DNA of 64,000 nucleotides, taken from HIMB114 sp008638005. Its GTDB lineage: Bacteria > Pseudomonadota > Alphaproteobacteria > Pelagibacterales > Pelagibacteraceae. The notes under the pieces are model-generated. The model was not told the DNA's origin. It saw only the letters and a list, made by a program, of their open reading frames with translations, and made no database searches. This document shows, in pieces, positions 8,188 through 17,187 of the stretch (its first letter is position 1; the number at the start of each line of letters is the position of its first letter). The stretch spans positions 372,001-436,000 of the forward strand of contig CP136340.1 in NCBI GenBank assembly GCA_032681305.1, in the 5' to 3' direction. The translations under genes were made by a program, and so were the position numbers.

Positions 8188-9162
8188 ATGAAAAATATAA
8201 AAAAAGTCGTTGCCTTTTTTGCTCTTGCTTTTTTAACAACATTTGGAAGTGGGACACAGGCAATTAGTAAAGAAATCAAAATGGCAAAAGCCAATTGGGA
8301 TACTGGGTACTTCCAAGCTGAAGTTTATAAAATGGGATTAGAAAAGCTTGGTTACAAAGTTAAAAAACCTCAAGCCATTAAACCTTCGGTATTTTATTTA
8401 GCAGCAGCATCAGGGGATTCAGATCTTTGGGTCAATGGCTGGGAAGGAACTCACCAAACTTATCTGAATGACAAAAATGTAAAAGGCAAGGTTAAAGCTG
8501 TGGGATATGTAATGAAAAAAGGTGGCTTACAAGGTTATCTTATTGATAAAAAAACAGCTGATGCATTAAATATCAAAAGTGTAATAGATATTCAAAAGCA
8601 TGCTAAAAAATTTGATGCGAATGGAGATGGTAAAGCTGACATGGTTGCTTGTCCTCCAGGTTGGGGTTGTGAAAAACAAATCACAAAACACTTTGCAGAA
8701 TTAAATCTTGGAGATTTTATTAATCCGATTAAAGCTGAATACTCAGCTTCAATGGCAGATGCGCTTGCAAGATATAAAAATGGTGAGTCAGTATTATTTT
8801 ATACGTGGACACCAAACTGGACTGTAGGTGCTTTTAAATTAGGCAAAGATGTTGTTTGGATTGAAGTTCCATACAGTGAAACGAAGTCCGTCGCAGTAGC
8901 AAACGCAACAAAATCTAAGATTAATATGGGTTTTGGTGCAGATGACATTAGACCGTTTGCAAATGCTGACTTTTTAAAAAACAATCCTAAAGCAAGAAAG
9001 TTTCTTGAGGTAGCATCTATTCCATTGGCTGATATCTCAGCTCAAAACTTGAAGATGAACAAAGGTGAGAAAAGTGAAAGAGATGTTCGTCGTCACGCTA
9101 AAGAGTGGATTAAAGCTAATCAAAGTACCTTTGATGGCTGGATTGCTAAAGCAAATCAATAA
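8188..9162 (+). CDS. proX: Glycine betaine/proline-type binding protein ProX, second copy
   Basis: This 324-residue protein is a close paralogue of the preceding gene, colinear over the whole mature region. It has a signal peptide ending near GTQAISK, WDTGYFQAE, WVNGWEG, the DANGDGKAD loop, CPPGWGCE and FYTWTPNW. It differs from the first copy in the stretch after the third Trp (VPYSETKSVAVAN against VPTKSRTKVAAKN). A good Shine-Dalgarno AAGGAG (8173-8178) sits nine bases before the ATG, better than most in the window, so this copy may be the more strongly translated one. The two copies probably arose by tandem duplication. Confidence 0.92.
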   Translation: MKNIKKVVAFFALAFLTTFGSGTQAISKEIKMAKANWDTGYFQAEVYKMGLEKLGYKVKKPQAIKPSVFYLAAASGDSDLWVNGWEGTHQTYLNDKNVKGKVKAVGYVMKKGGLQGYLIDKKTADALNIKSVIDIQKHAKKFDANGDGKADMVACPPGWGCEKQITKHFAELNLGDFINPIKAEYSASMADALARYKNGESVLFYTWTPNWTVGAFKLGKDVVWIEVPYSETKSVAVANATKSKINMGFGADDIRPFANADFLKNNPKARKFLEVASIPLADISAQNLKMNKGEKSERDVRRHAKEWIKANQSTFDGWIAKANQ

Positions 9163-9168
9163 TTTGTT

Positions 9169-10008
9169 TTGGATTTTTTAAACCCTTCAAATTACGGCTA
9201 CGTACCCTTAGCCGAATGGATAGAGAAATATGTTAAGGACTGGTTGTTTGAACAACGACCAGTCTTTAAAAAGATTTCTGTTCCTATTGAAAATACCCTC
9301 GAAGCAATGGACTCGTTATTTAACTTTGTTCCACTGCCTCTGGTGATCTTATTTTTTGTTTTTGCAGCTTTTAAAACCAACGGTTTAAAATTTGCTATTT
9401 TTACTTTTGCCAGTTTAGTTTTTATTGATCTGTTAGATGTTTGGGAAGAAACCATGACTACGATGGCCATGATTGTCACTGCCGTTTTATTTTGTTGTGT
9501 GATTGGTATTCCTGTTGGGATTTTAGCCTCAAGAAATAATACCTTTGAAATCATATTAAGACCTGTTCTTGATGTCATGCAAACTATTCCAAGCTTTGTT
9601 TATTTAATTCCCGTGGTGATGCTTTTTGGTGTGGGGTTAACTCCAGGGGTTATAGCAATCATTATTTTCTCAATTGCACCTGTTATTCGATTAACGAATT
9701 TAGGTTTAAGACAAGTTGGAAAAGGTGTGATTGATGCGGGTCGAGCTTTAGGATGTAGTAAACTTGTTATTCTTTATAAAATTGAACTTCCATTAGCGCT
9801 AAAAACTATTCTTGCAGGTGTCAACCAAACCTTAATGTTATCTTTATCAATGGCAGTCATTGCTGCATTAATTGGGGCTGGTGGATTAGGTCTTACCGTT
9901 TATGTGGGTCTTGGACGATTAGATATTGGACAAGCTTTTGTTGGTGGACTGGGTATTGTTTTAATTGCAATTATCTTTGACCGAATAACACAAAAAATAA
10001 TTAGTTAA
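9169..10008 (+). CDS. proW: Glycine betaine/proline-type ABC permease ProW
   Basis: This is the membrane subunit of the ProX importer, 279 residues. It begins at a TTG (9169) six bases after the proX stop; the N-terminus MDFLNP and the aromatic/amphipathic stretch before the first helix fit the ProW family. Several transmembrane helices follow. The cytoplasmic coupling loop is visible as DAGRALGCSKLVILYKIELP, the EAA-like motif that docks on the ATPase. The helix pair LSLSMAVIAALIGAGGLG and the C-terminal YVGLGRLDIGQAFVGGLGI are also family hallmarks. The ATPase starts one base after the stop. Confidence 0.92.
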   Translation: MDFLNPSNYGYVPLAEWIEKYVKDWLFEQRPVFKKISVPIENTLEAMDSLFNFVPLPLVILFFVFAAFKTNGLKFAIFTFASLVFIDLLDVWEETMTTMAMIVTAVLFCCVIGIPVGILASRNNTFEIILRPVLDVMQTIPSFVYLIPVVMLFGVGLTPGVIAIIIFSIAPVIRLTNLGLRQVGKGVIDAGRALGCSKLVILYKIELPLALKTILAGVNQTLMLSLSMAVIAALIGAGGLGLTVYVGLGRLDIGQAFVGGLGIVLIAIIFDRITQKIIS

Positions 10009-10009
10009 T

Positions 10010-10741
10010 ATGGAACATATTATTAAACTTGAAAATGTAAATAAATGGTACGGCAAATTTCATGTATTAAAAGACATTAATCTTAACGTTAGTGAAAAAG
10101 AAAGAATTGTTATCTGTGGTCCTTCTGGATCTGGAAAATCAACTTTAATTAGATGTATTAATAAACTTGAAGAACATCAAAAAGGGAAAATCACGGTTGA
10201 TGGAATTGAACTGAATAAAAAAACTAAAAATATCACAACCATTAGAAGTGAAGTTGGGATGGTCTTTCAACAGTTTAATTTATTTCCTCATCTAACGATC
10301 TTAGAAAATTGCACCTTGGCGCCTGTTTGGGTCAAAAAACAAAAACAAAAAGATTGCGAAGCTTTAGCAATGGAATATTTAAAAAAAGTTCAAATCGAAG
10401 ACCAAGCAGATAAAAAACCTGCTCAACTTTCAGGTGGACAACAACAACGTGCTGCTATCGCAAGAGCCTTAACGATGGAGCCAAAAATTATGTTATTTGA
10501 TGAGCCCACATCTGCCCTTGATCCTGAAATGGTTAAAGAAGTGCTAGATGTGATGATTGATCTTGCCAAAGGTGGAATGACCATGTGCGTGGTTACCCAC
10601 GAGATGGGATTTGCCAAGGAAGTAGCAGACCGTGTCGTGTTTATGGATGAAGGGAATATTGTTGAGTCTAAAAAAACAAATGAGTTCTTCGAAAATCCAG
10701 AAAATGAACGAACAAAAACTTTTTTAAGTCAAATTCTATAA
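10010..10741 (+). CDS. ABC importer ATP-binding protein, GlnQ-like, in the ProXXW operon
   Basis: This is a 243-residue ATPase with Walker A GPSGSGKST, Q-loop VFQQFNLFPH, signature LSGGQQQR, Walker B MLFDEPTSALDPE and switch VVTHEMGFAKEVADRV. Those motifs and the length match polar amino acid importers (GlnQ/AapP type). A normal ProV/OpuAA ATPase is about 400 residues and ends in tandem CBS domains that sense ionic strength; none is present here. It follows proW by one base and no other permease lies near, so it most likely powers the ProX/ProW system. Confidence 0.9.
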   Translation: MEHIIKLENVNKWYGKFHVLKDINLNVSEKERIVICGPSGSGKSTLIRCINKLEEHQKGKITVDGIELNKKTKNITTIRSEVGMVFQQFNLFPHLTILENCTLAPVWVKKQKQKDCEALAMEYLKKVQIEDQADKKPAQLSGGQQQRAAIARALTMEPKIMLFDEPTSALDPEMVKEVLDVMIDLAKGGMTMCVVTHEMGFAKEVADRVVFMDEGNIVESKKTNEFFENPENERTKTFLSQIL

Positions 10742-10763
10742 TCTTTTAGGTTAAGTGATATAC

Positions 10764-10782
10764 GTTCACCTCATGAGTGAAC
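10764..10782 (+). other. Small hairpin enclosing the rluD start codon
   Basis: GTTCAC (10764-10769) is complementary to GTGAAC (10777-10782). The 7-base loop CTCATGA holds the ATG at 10773. Folding would place the start codon in a loop and hide its flanks. The stem is only six pairs and could be chance; no test of conservation is possible here. Confidence 0.25.
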
Positions 10783-11750
10783 ATAAATTTATTGTACCTG
10801 AAGAATTTAATCTCAAAAGATTAGATCAAACGGTTGCGGCACAATTTGAAAAAATTAGTAGAACTAAAATTTCAAAAATTATCAAATCAAGTTTGCTTAA
10901 AGTTAATGACAAGGTTGTGACCGATCAGTCTGTTAAAATAAAACAAGATGACATTATCACCTTTACTGAAATTAAAGATTTAGAAATTAATCTTACTCCA
11001 AAGAAAATGAATTTAAATATCATTCATGAAGATGAAGATATTATTATTATTGATAAACCTGTAGGCATGGTGGTTCATCCAGGTGCTGGAAATCATGAAG
11101 ATACCATGGTGAATGGATTATTATATCACTGCAAAAATAAATTATCTGGAATGAATGGTGAAGATCGTCCAGGAATTATTCATCGTATTGATAAAGATAC
11201 AAGTGGGCTTTTAGTCGTTGCTAAGAATGATAAAGCGCACGCTTTCATCGCTAAACAATTTGAAGAGCATACGATTAAAAGAAGTTATTTGTTATTTGTA
11301 TTTGGTATTTTAAGACCTTTGCATGGAAGAATTGAAACTTTAATTGGCAGAAATAAAACAAATCGTCAAAAAATGAGCGCTGATGTTCACAAGGGTAAAG
11401 ATGCCATTACAAACTATGAAACACTAGAAGTTTTTAAAGGTACAAAGATACCCGATATCAGTTTGGTTAAATGCATTCTTGAAACTGGAAGAACACATCA
11501 GATTAGAGTTCATATGTCTCATAAGGGAAATCCAATTCTAGGTGACCAAACGTATGGAAAAAAAATAAAAAAAATTAGAGGTATTGACCAAGAGTTTGAA
11601 GAAATTTTGAATAATCTTAAAAGACAAGCACTCCATGCTCATACCCTTGGTTTTATTCACCCAACAACTGAGGAACAAGTGTTTTTTGCCTCAGAATTGC
11701 CGGATGATTTAAGTAAGCTTAAAAAGAGGCTAGAAACATTAAAAAATTGA
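10773..11750 (+). CDS. rluD: 23S rRNA pseudouridine synthase, RluD family
   Basis: This RluA/RluD-type enzyme of 325 residues converts uridines in 23S rRNA (helix 69 in RluD) to pseudouridine. An N-terminal S4-like RNA-binding domain (about 12-70) precedes the catalytic domain. That domain carries HRIDKDTSGLLVVAKN, with the catalytic Asp in HRID (D140), and later ETGRTHQIRVHMSH. The ATG at 10773 is preferred over a GTG at 10755, which would add six residues not seen in the family. The call as RluD rather than RluC rests on the overall pattern. Confidence 0.88.
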   Translation: MSEHKFIVPEEFNLKRLDQTVAAQFEKISRTKISKIIKSSLLKVNDKVVTDQSVKIKQDDIITFTEIKDLEINLTPKKMNLNIIHEDEDIIIIDKPVGMVVHPGAGNHEDTMVNGLLYHCKNKLSGMNGEDRPGIIHRIDKDTSGLLVVAKNDKAHAFIAKQFEEHTIKRSYLLFVFGILRPLHGRIETLIGRNKTNRQKMSADVHKGKDAITNYETLEVFKGTKIPDISLVKCILETGRTHQIRVHMSHKGNPILGDQTYGKKIKKIRGIDQEFEEILNNLKRQALHAHTLGFIHPTTEEQVFFASELPDDLSKLKKRLETLKN

Positions 11751-11787
11751 ACCTTGAAGGATAGAAATTAAAAATTACATATACGCT

Positions 11788-12690
11788 ATGAGTGATAAAC
11801 TAGAAAAACAAAATTTACCCGTTCTTTCACCGGATGGAAGTTTTAATACTTATCTTCAAAAGATAAGAAAATTTCCAATGCTGGATGCAGCTGAGGAGTA
11901 TATTTTAGCTAAAAACTGGAGAGATAAAGGTGATAAAGAATCTGCTCATAAACTAGTGACTTCTCACTTAAGATTAGTTGCAAAGATTGCAACAGGTTAC
12001 CGAGGCTACGGTCTTCCAATGAGTGAATTGGTATCTGAAGGAAATATTGGATTAATGACTGCGGTGAAAAAATTTGATCCAGAAAAAGGATTTAGACTTG
12101 CAACTTATGCCATGTGGTGGATCAAGGCTTCTATTCAAGAGTATATCTTAAGATCTTGGAGTTTAGTTAAAATTGGAACTACAGCAGCTCAAAAGAAATT
12201 GTTTTTTAATTTAAGAAAAATGAAAAATCAGATTATGAGATCTGATCAATCTGATTTATTACCTGATCAAGTTACAGAAATTGCTAATCGTCTAGATGTG
12301 ACAGAAGATGAAGTGAGTTCAATGGAACAAAGAATGAAAGGTCCTGAAAAATCACTTAATGCTACGATTTCAGATGAAAATGGAGATAGCGAATGGCAAG
12401 ATTGGGTCGTAGATGAAAATGCAGATCAAGAATTACAAATTGCACATCGTCAAGAAACAACAAAACGAAAAGCTTTATTAGATAAAGCTATGAGTATTTT
12501 AAATGAACGTGAAAAAGAAATTTTATTTGATCGAAGATTAAATGAAGAGCCCAAAACCTTAGAAGAATTAAGCCAAAAATATAATATTAGTCGTGAGAGA
12601 ATTCGACAAATCGAAAATAGAGCATTTGAAAAACTACAAAAAGAAATGCTTGAACAAGCTAAAGATCAAAAGCTTATTTCTGTAAATTAA
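11788..12690 (+). CDS. rpoH: RNA polymerase heat-shock sigma factor (sigma-32)
   Basis: The 300-residue protein has sigma-70 region 2 (SHLRLVAKIATGYRGYGLP, then EGNIGLMTAVKKFDPEKGFRLATYAMWWIKA) and region 4 near the C-terminus with a helix-turn-helix ending SRERIRQIENRAFEKL. The block QKKLFFNLR (135-143) is the RpoH box that separates RpoH from housekeeping sigma factors. It directs heat-shock transcription, including chaperones and proteases such as FtsH, which is also in this window. Its TAA overlaps the purA stop on the opposite strand (TTAA at 12687-12690), so no separate terminator exists. Confidence 0.95.
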   Translation: MSDKLEKQNLPVLSPDGSFNTYLQKIRKFPMLDAAEEYILAKNWRDKGDKESAHKLVTSHLRLVAKIATGYRGYGLPMSELVSEGNIGLMTAVKKFDPEKGFRLATYAMWWIKASIQEYILRSWSLVKIGTTAAQKKLFFNLRKMKNQIMRSDQSDLLPDQVTEIANRLDVTEDEVSSMEQRMKGPEKSLNATISDENGDSEWQDWVVDENADQELQIAHRQETTKRKALLDKAMSILNEREKEILFDRRLNEEPKTLEELSQKYNISRERIRQIENRAFEKLQKEMLEQAKDQKLISVN

Positions 12691-13979
12691 GATCTAAATG
12701 GATCTTCTAGAAGAATCGTATCTTCTCTTTCAGGACTTGTTGAGATGCTTGAAATTTTTGCACCAATAAAATCTTCAACTGCAGTCACATAAATTTTGGC
12801 AAGATCAGGTAAGTCTTCAATGTTTCTAATACCTCTCGTTTCTGTTTTCCAGCCTTTAAAGGTTTTGTAAATAGGTTTGACTTTTTTTTGATCTTCAACA
12901 GCGGCTGGAAAATAATCAATTTCTTTCCCATCGATTTCATATTTCTCACAAAACTTTATTTCATCAAAATCATCAAGGACATCAAGTTTAGTTAATGCAA
13001 TTCCATGGATACCTGAAACTTTGATTGTTTGTCTGACAAGAACACCATCAAACCAACCGCATCTTCTTTTTCTGTTTGTCACTGTTCCAAATTCATGACC
13101 TCGTTTTCCTAATTTTTCTCCATCAGCATCTTCAAGTTCGGTTGGAAAAGGACCTTCCCCTACTCTTGTTGTGTAGGCTTTTGTAATTCCAAGAACATAA
13201 CCCATTGTATCGGGTCCACAGCCTGATCCTGTTGCAGCATTAGCTGCTACAGTATTTGAAGATGTTACAAATGGATAGGTACCATGATCAACGTCTAGTA
13301 AAATACCTTGTGCACCTTCAAATAATATTTTTTTATTTTCCGATTTAAATTCATCAATTTTTTTCCAAACGGGTTGAGAATATTTTAAAATTTCAGGTGC
13401 AATTTTCATAAGTTCTTTTTTTAACTCATCTTTTTTATATATTTTTTTATTTAATCCTTTTCTAATCGCATTGTGGTGCTGAAGAACAATATCTAGCCTT
13501 TGATCTAAATTACTTTCAGATCTTAAATCCATAACACGTATTGCTCGTCTACCAACTTTATCTTCGTAAGCTGGACCAATTCCTCTTCGTGTTGTTCCAA
13601 TTTTACCTTTTCCAGCAGCATCCTCTCTAATTTCATCCATTTCACTATGATAAGGTAAAATTAAATTTGCAGTTTCTGCGATAATTAAATTTTCCTCTGT
13701 AACTTTTACACCTTGATCTTGAATTGCTTTAATCTCTTCAAGCAGCGCCCAAGGATTAACCACAACACCATTTCCAATGACAGAAATTTTTCCAGGTCTG
13801 ACAATTCCAGAAGGTAACAATTTTAATTTATAAGTTACGCCATCAATCACTAGCGTATGTCCCGCATTGTGACCCCCTTGAAAACGTACAACCACATCAG
13901 CTTGATCAGATAACCAATCTACAATTTTTCCTTTTCCTTCATCTCCCCACTGTGATCCTACAACAACAACGTTCTTCAT
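12687..13979 (-). CDS. purA: Adenylosuccinate synthetase
   Basis: PurA joins IMP and aspartate using GTP, the first step from IMP to AMP. The 430-residue protein begins with the P-loop region GSQWGDEGKGK (8-18) and VRFQGGHNAGHT. GTTRRGIGPAYEDK, the FEGAQGILLDVDHGTYPFVTSS block and TTRVGEGPFPTE are all present as expected. Length is normal. It is the last gene of a long minus-strand run and converges on rpoH. Confidence 0.97.
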   Translation of the reverse strand: MKNVVVVGSQWGDEGKGKIVDWLSDQADVVVRFQGGHNAGHTLVIDGVTYKLKLLPSGIVRPGKISVIGNGVVVNPWALLEEIKAIQDQGVKVTEENLIIAETANLILPYHSEMDEIREDAAGKGKIGTTRRGIGPAYEDKVGRRAIRVMDLRSESNLDQRLDIVLQHHNAIRKGLNKKIYKKDELKKELMKIAPEILKYSQPVWKKIDEFKSENKKILFEGAQGILLDVDHGTYPFVTSSNTVAANAATGSGCGPDTMGYVLGITKAYTTRVGEGPFPTELEDADGEKLGKRGHEFGTVTNRKRRCGWFDGVLVRQTIKVSGIHGIALTKLDVLDDFDEIKFCEKYEIDGKEIDYFPAAVEDQKKVKPIYKTFKGWKTETRGIRNIEDLPDLAKIYVTAVEDFIGAKISSISTSPEREDTILLEDPFRS

Positions 13980-13981
13980 AC

Positions 13982-14794
13982 TTATTTAAACTCTTTATTA
14001 ATACTAACAGATGTTAGATGGTTAATGGGACCGTGACCTTTTCCAAAATTAATCTTTGATCCGATAGCTTGATTAACATATTTAATTCCAAGTTCGCAGG
14101 CTTTGTTTATTGTTTTTCCACATGCAAAAAAAGTTGTAATTGCACTAGATAATGTACAGCCTGTGCCGTGAGTATTTTTTGATTTAATTTTTTTATTTTT
14201 AAAAATTTGAGTTTTATTTTTAGAAACTAAGACATCGTAAACAGTATTGCCTTTCAAATGACCCCCTTTAATCAAAACATGCTTGGCGCCATATTGGATT
14301 AATATCGATGCGGCGTGCTTCATATCTTCAACGTTGTTAATTTTAACTTTCGTTAAAACTTCAGCTTCAGGAATATTAGGTGTTACTAGATATGAATGTT
14401 TAATAAGTTGTTTTTTTAAAGAATTGATTGCTCTGTTGTTAATAAGTTTCGCCCCACCTTTTGCAACCATAACAGGATCTAAAACAATTTTTTTAGTCTT
14501 AATTTTTTTTAAACCGAGAATGACTTTTTTTATAATTTCTTCAGAATGTAACATGCCAATTTTAACAGCATCAGGTTTAATATCTTTAGCTGTAAAAAGA
14601 ATTTGGTTGAGAATTTCTTTTGCAGGAATGGAGACGATTGATTTTACTCCAGTTGTATTTTGAGCAGTAATAGCTGTCACTGCGGTCATAGCGTAACCGC
14701 CTAAAGCTGTTACCGTTTTAATATCCGCTTGAATTCCAGCACCACCTGATGAGTCTGATCCTGCGATAATTAAAATTTTTGCTTTAGGTTTCAT
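13982..14794 (-). CDS. thiD: Hydroxymethylpyrimidine (phosphate) kinase
   Basis: This ribokinase-fold enzyme of 270 residues phosphorylates HMP to HMP-PP for thiamine synthesis or salvage. Signature SDSSGGAGIQAD lies near residue 13, and the C-terminal anion-hole motif is HGTGCTLSSAI. The gene is two bases from purA and directly abuts glmM. A ThiE-like gene lies at 34118; no thiC is in the window, so salvage of an external pyrimidine is possible but not shown. Confidence 0.93.
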   Translation of the reverse strand: MKPKAKILIIAGSDSSGGAGIQADIKTVTALGGYAMTAVTAITAQNTTGVKSIVSIPAKEILNQILFTAKDIKPDAVKIGMLHSEEIIKKVILGLKKIKTKKIVLDPVMVAKGGAKLINNRAINSLKKQLIKHSYLVTPNIPEAEVLTKVKINNVEDMKHAASILIQYGAKHVLIKGGHLKGNTVYDVLVSKNKTQIFKNKKIKSKNTHGTGCTLSSAITTFFACGKTINKACELGIKYVNQAIGSKINFGKGHGPINHLTSVSINKEFK

Positions 14795-16122
14795 TAATGA
14801 ATAGTTTTTTTAATGATAGAAATACACTTTTGTAAAAGCTTAATATTTTCAGACTCTCCCATAATTCTAATCTTGGGCTCTGTTCCTGACTTTCTTACCA
14901 ACATTCTTCCTTGTCCTTTAATCAGTTTGTTTGCTTTTGCTATTGCGCTTTTACACTTTGTTGATTGAATAATTTTTTTATCTTTTACCGTTACATTTTC
15001 CAAAATTTGAGGCGTTAATTTAAACAAGTTAAACAATAAACTCACTTTTTTCTTTTTTCGTAAACTAAATAAAATTTCTAACGCAACTAATAACCCATCT
15101 CCTGTTGTTGCAAATTTACCTAAAATAATATGGCCTGATTGTTCACCGCCTAAATTAAAGTTATTTTTTCTCATGAATTCTTTGACATATCGGTCTCCAA
15201 CATCTGCTCTTTTAAAGTTGATTTTCCTAGATTTAAAATATTTTTCTAAACCATAATTTGACATCAATGTTCCAACCACGCCTCCCTTAAGCAATTTTTT
15301 TTGCTTCCATCTTGTAGCCAGCATTGCAATAATTTGGTCTCCATCCACAATATTTCCTTTTTCATCACAAACAATAATACGATCTGCATCACCATCTAAA
15401 GCAATTCCAATGTGAGCTTTATGTTTTTTTACGGCTGATTGTAATTTTTTCGGATGTGTAGAACCGCAATTTTGATTAATATTTAATCCATTTGGACTTG
15501 TTCCAATACTTATCACTTTTGCTCCAAGTGATTTAAACAATTTAGGTCCAGCTTTATATCCTGCACCATTTGCACAATCTAAAACAATTTTAATATTTTT
15601 AAGATTAAAATTTTTTGGGAAATTCTTTTTTAATATATTGATGTAAAAATCAGTTCCTGTTTCTAATCTTTTTACACGACCTAGTTTTTCAGGATTAATC
15701 AAGTGTTTTTCAGTTTTAGTATCAATAATCTTTTCAATTTTTTTCTCGATATTGTCTGACAGTTTCATTCCATCTGGACCAAATAACTTCATTCCATTGT
15801 CATCATAAGGATTATGTGAAGCGGTAATCATAATACCCATATTCGCTTTCATAAATTTCGTAATCATGGCAAGGCCATTTGTTGGCATTGGGCCGAATGT
15901 AAAGACATGCATTCCTGCAGAAGTAAGCCCTGAGACCAATGCTGGCTCAAGGGTATAGCCTGATAGTCTGGTATCTTTTGCAATAACAGCAACCTGTTTA
16001 GTTTTTTTCTGATTTGCAAAATAAGTTCCGGCAGCTAAACCAAATTTAAAAAACTTTTCACCATTAATTAAACCTTGGTTAACCTTTCCCCGTATTCCAT
16101 CTGTTCCAAAATATTTTTTCAT
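14794..16122 (-). CDS. glmM: Phosphoglucosamine mutase
   Basis: GlmM converts glucosamine-6-phosphate to glucosamine-1-phosphate for peptidoglycan and lipopolysaccharide precursors. The 442-residue protein has FGTDGIRG at the start and the phosphoserine loop TASHNPYDDNGMK with catalytic S102. The metal-binding DGDADR and the C-terminal phosphate-binding RKSGTEPKIR are also visible. It overlaps thiD and folP by one base each. The order ftsH-folP-glmM is common in proteobacteria. Confidence 0.96.
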   Translation of the reverse strand: MKKYFGTDGIRGKVNQGLINGEKFFKFGLAAGTYFANQKKTKQVAVIAKDTRLSGYTLEPALVSGLTSAGMHVFTFGPMPTNGLAMITKFMKANMGIMITASHNPYDDNGMKLFGPDGMKLSDNIEKKIEKIIDTKTEKHLINPEKLGRVKRLETGTDFYINILKKNFPKNFNLKNIKIVLDCANGAGYKAGPKLFKSLGAKVISIGTSPNGLNINQNCGSTHPKKLQSAVKKHKAHIGIALDGDADRIIVCDEKGNIVDGDQIIAMLATRWKQKKLLKGGVVGTLMSNYGLEKYFKSRKINFKRADVGDRYVKEFMRKNNFNLGGEQSGHIILGKFATTGDGLLVALEILFSLRKKKKVSLLFNLFKLTPQILENVTVKDKKIIQSTKCKSAIAKANKLIKGQGRMLVRKSGTEPKIRIMGESENIKLLQKCISIIKKTIH

Positions 16123-17177
16123 TAGATTGAGTTTAGAGCCTCCTGAACTTTTAATGCCTCAAAGCTTTCTCTTATATCATGAACTCTGAAAAACTGAACG
16201 CCGTGATTATAGCCAGTAATGACAGAGGCTAGTGTTCCTCCTAAACGATCTTTGCTGTCTTTTTTCTTCATAATTTTACCAATAAAACTTTTTCGCGATG
16301 GTCCTAACATTATTGGACAGCCTAAACTATGAAACAAACCGATATTTGAAATCAGATCTAAATTGTGATTTAAATTTTTTCCAAAACCAATACCTGGATC
16401 TAATATGATGTTCGTTTTTGAAAAACCTTTTTGTACCAGTTGGTTAATTTTGTTTTCAAAGTAATCATAAATATCAAGAAGCACATTTTGATATTTTGGA
16501 TTATTTTGCATTATATCAGGTGTACCTTGAGAGTGATTTAAAATAACAGGTTTTTTAAGTTTAATTACAGTTGTAAAAGAATGGTTATCAAAATCTAAAG
16601 CGGAAACATCATTAATAATTTTTGCACCATTTTTCACTGCCTCTTTCATCACTTCTGCTTTTCTTGTATCAATAGAGACTAAATTTTTTTTAATTTTACT
16701 AATAACTTTAAGAACTCTTTCTTTTTCTTTTTTTATAGAAATAAGTTTTGCACCCGGTCTAGTAGACTCTCCACCTACATCAATAATATCAGCGCCCTGA
16801 GATATCATTTGGTGAGCTCTTTTAACGGCTTGGTTTAATGTATTAAATTGACCGCCATCCGAAAAGCTATCTGGGGTAACATTTAAAACTCCTAAAATTT
16901 TAAAAGTATTTAAATTTAAATTTAATATCTTTTTTCTTTTTGAAGTGATGAGTTTAATTTTTTTTTTAACTTCGGTTTTAATTTTAGAATTTATTTTATT
17001 GATTTGGTTAACATTAATTAAGATATGCTTATTTTTTTTATCTCTTAAAATAATTTCAATTTGACTAAAGGCTATGTTTTTATTGGAGCAAATGGGTAAA
17101 GCTTGTTTTTGTTGAATGAGTTTTTTTGCGTTTGATCCATAAGATAAACTTATGGGTCTCACATAAATTTTTTGCAT
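16122..17177 (-). CDS. folP: Dihydropteroate synthase with an N-terminal extension
   Basis: FolP condenses p-aminobenzoate with the pterin diphosphate in folate synthesis. The TIM-barrel core begins near residue 92 with ILGVLNVTPDSFSDGG. It continues with GADIIDVGGESTRPGA, DPGIGFGKN, GPSRKSFIGK and a C-terminal FRVHDI. Residues 1-90 form a lysine-rich extension not found in standard FolP of about 280 residues; its role is not known to me. The ATG at 17177 is the only clear start, and the extension has no stop or obvious internal ATG just before the core. Confidence 0.93.
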   Translation of the reverse strand: MQKIYVRPISLSYGSNAKKLIQQKQALPICSNKNIAFSQIEIILRDKKNKHILINVNQINKINSKIKTEVKKKIKLITSKRKKILNLNLNTFKILGVLNVTPDSFSDGGQFNTLNQAVKRAHQMISQGADIIDVGGESTRPGAKLISIKKEKERVLKVISKIKKNLVSIDTRKAEVMKEAVKNGAKIINDVSALDFDNHSFTTVIKLKKPVILNHSQGTPDIMQNNPKYQNVLLDIYDYFENKINQLVQKGFSKTNIILDPGIGFGKNLNHNLDLISNIGLFHSLGCPIMLGPSRKSFIGKIMKKKDSKDRLGGTLASVITGYNHGVQFFRVHDIRESFEALKVQEALNSI

Positions 17178-17187
17178 TAAAAATGTA

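Noticed and set aside
10423..10617. Open frames on the opposite strand of coding genes (for example here, 9198-9578, 14283-14663, 23381-23701)
   Set aside because: They lie wholly inside well-supported genes, have no family motif or ribosome site, and have the odd composition of antisense frames in A+T-rich DNA.
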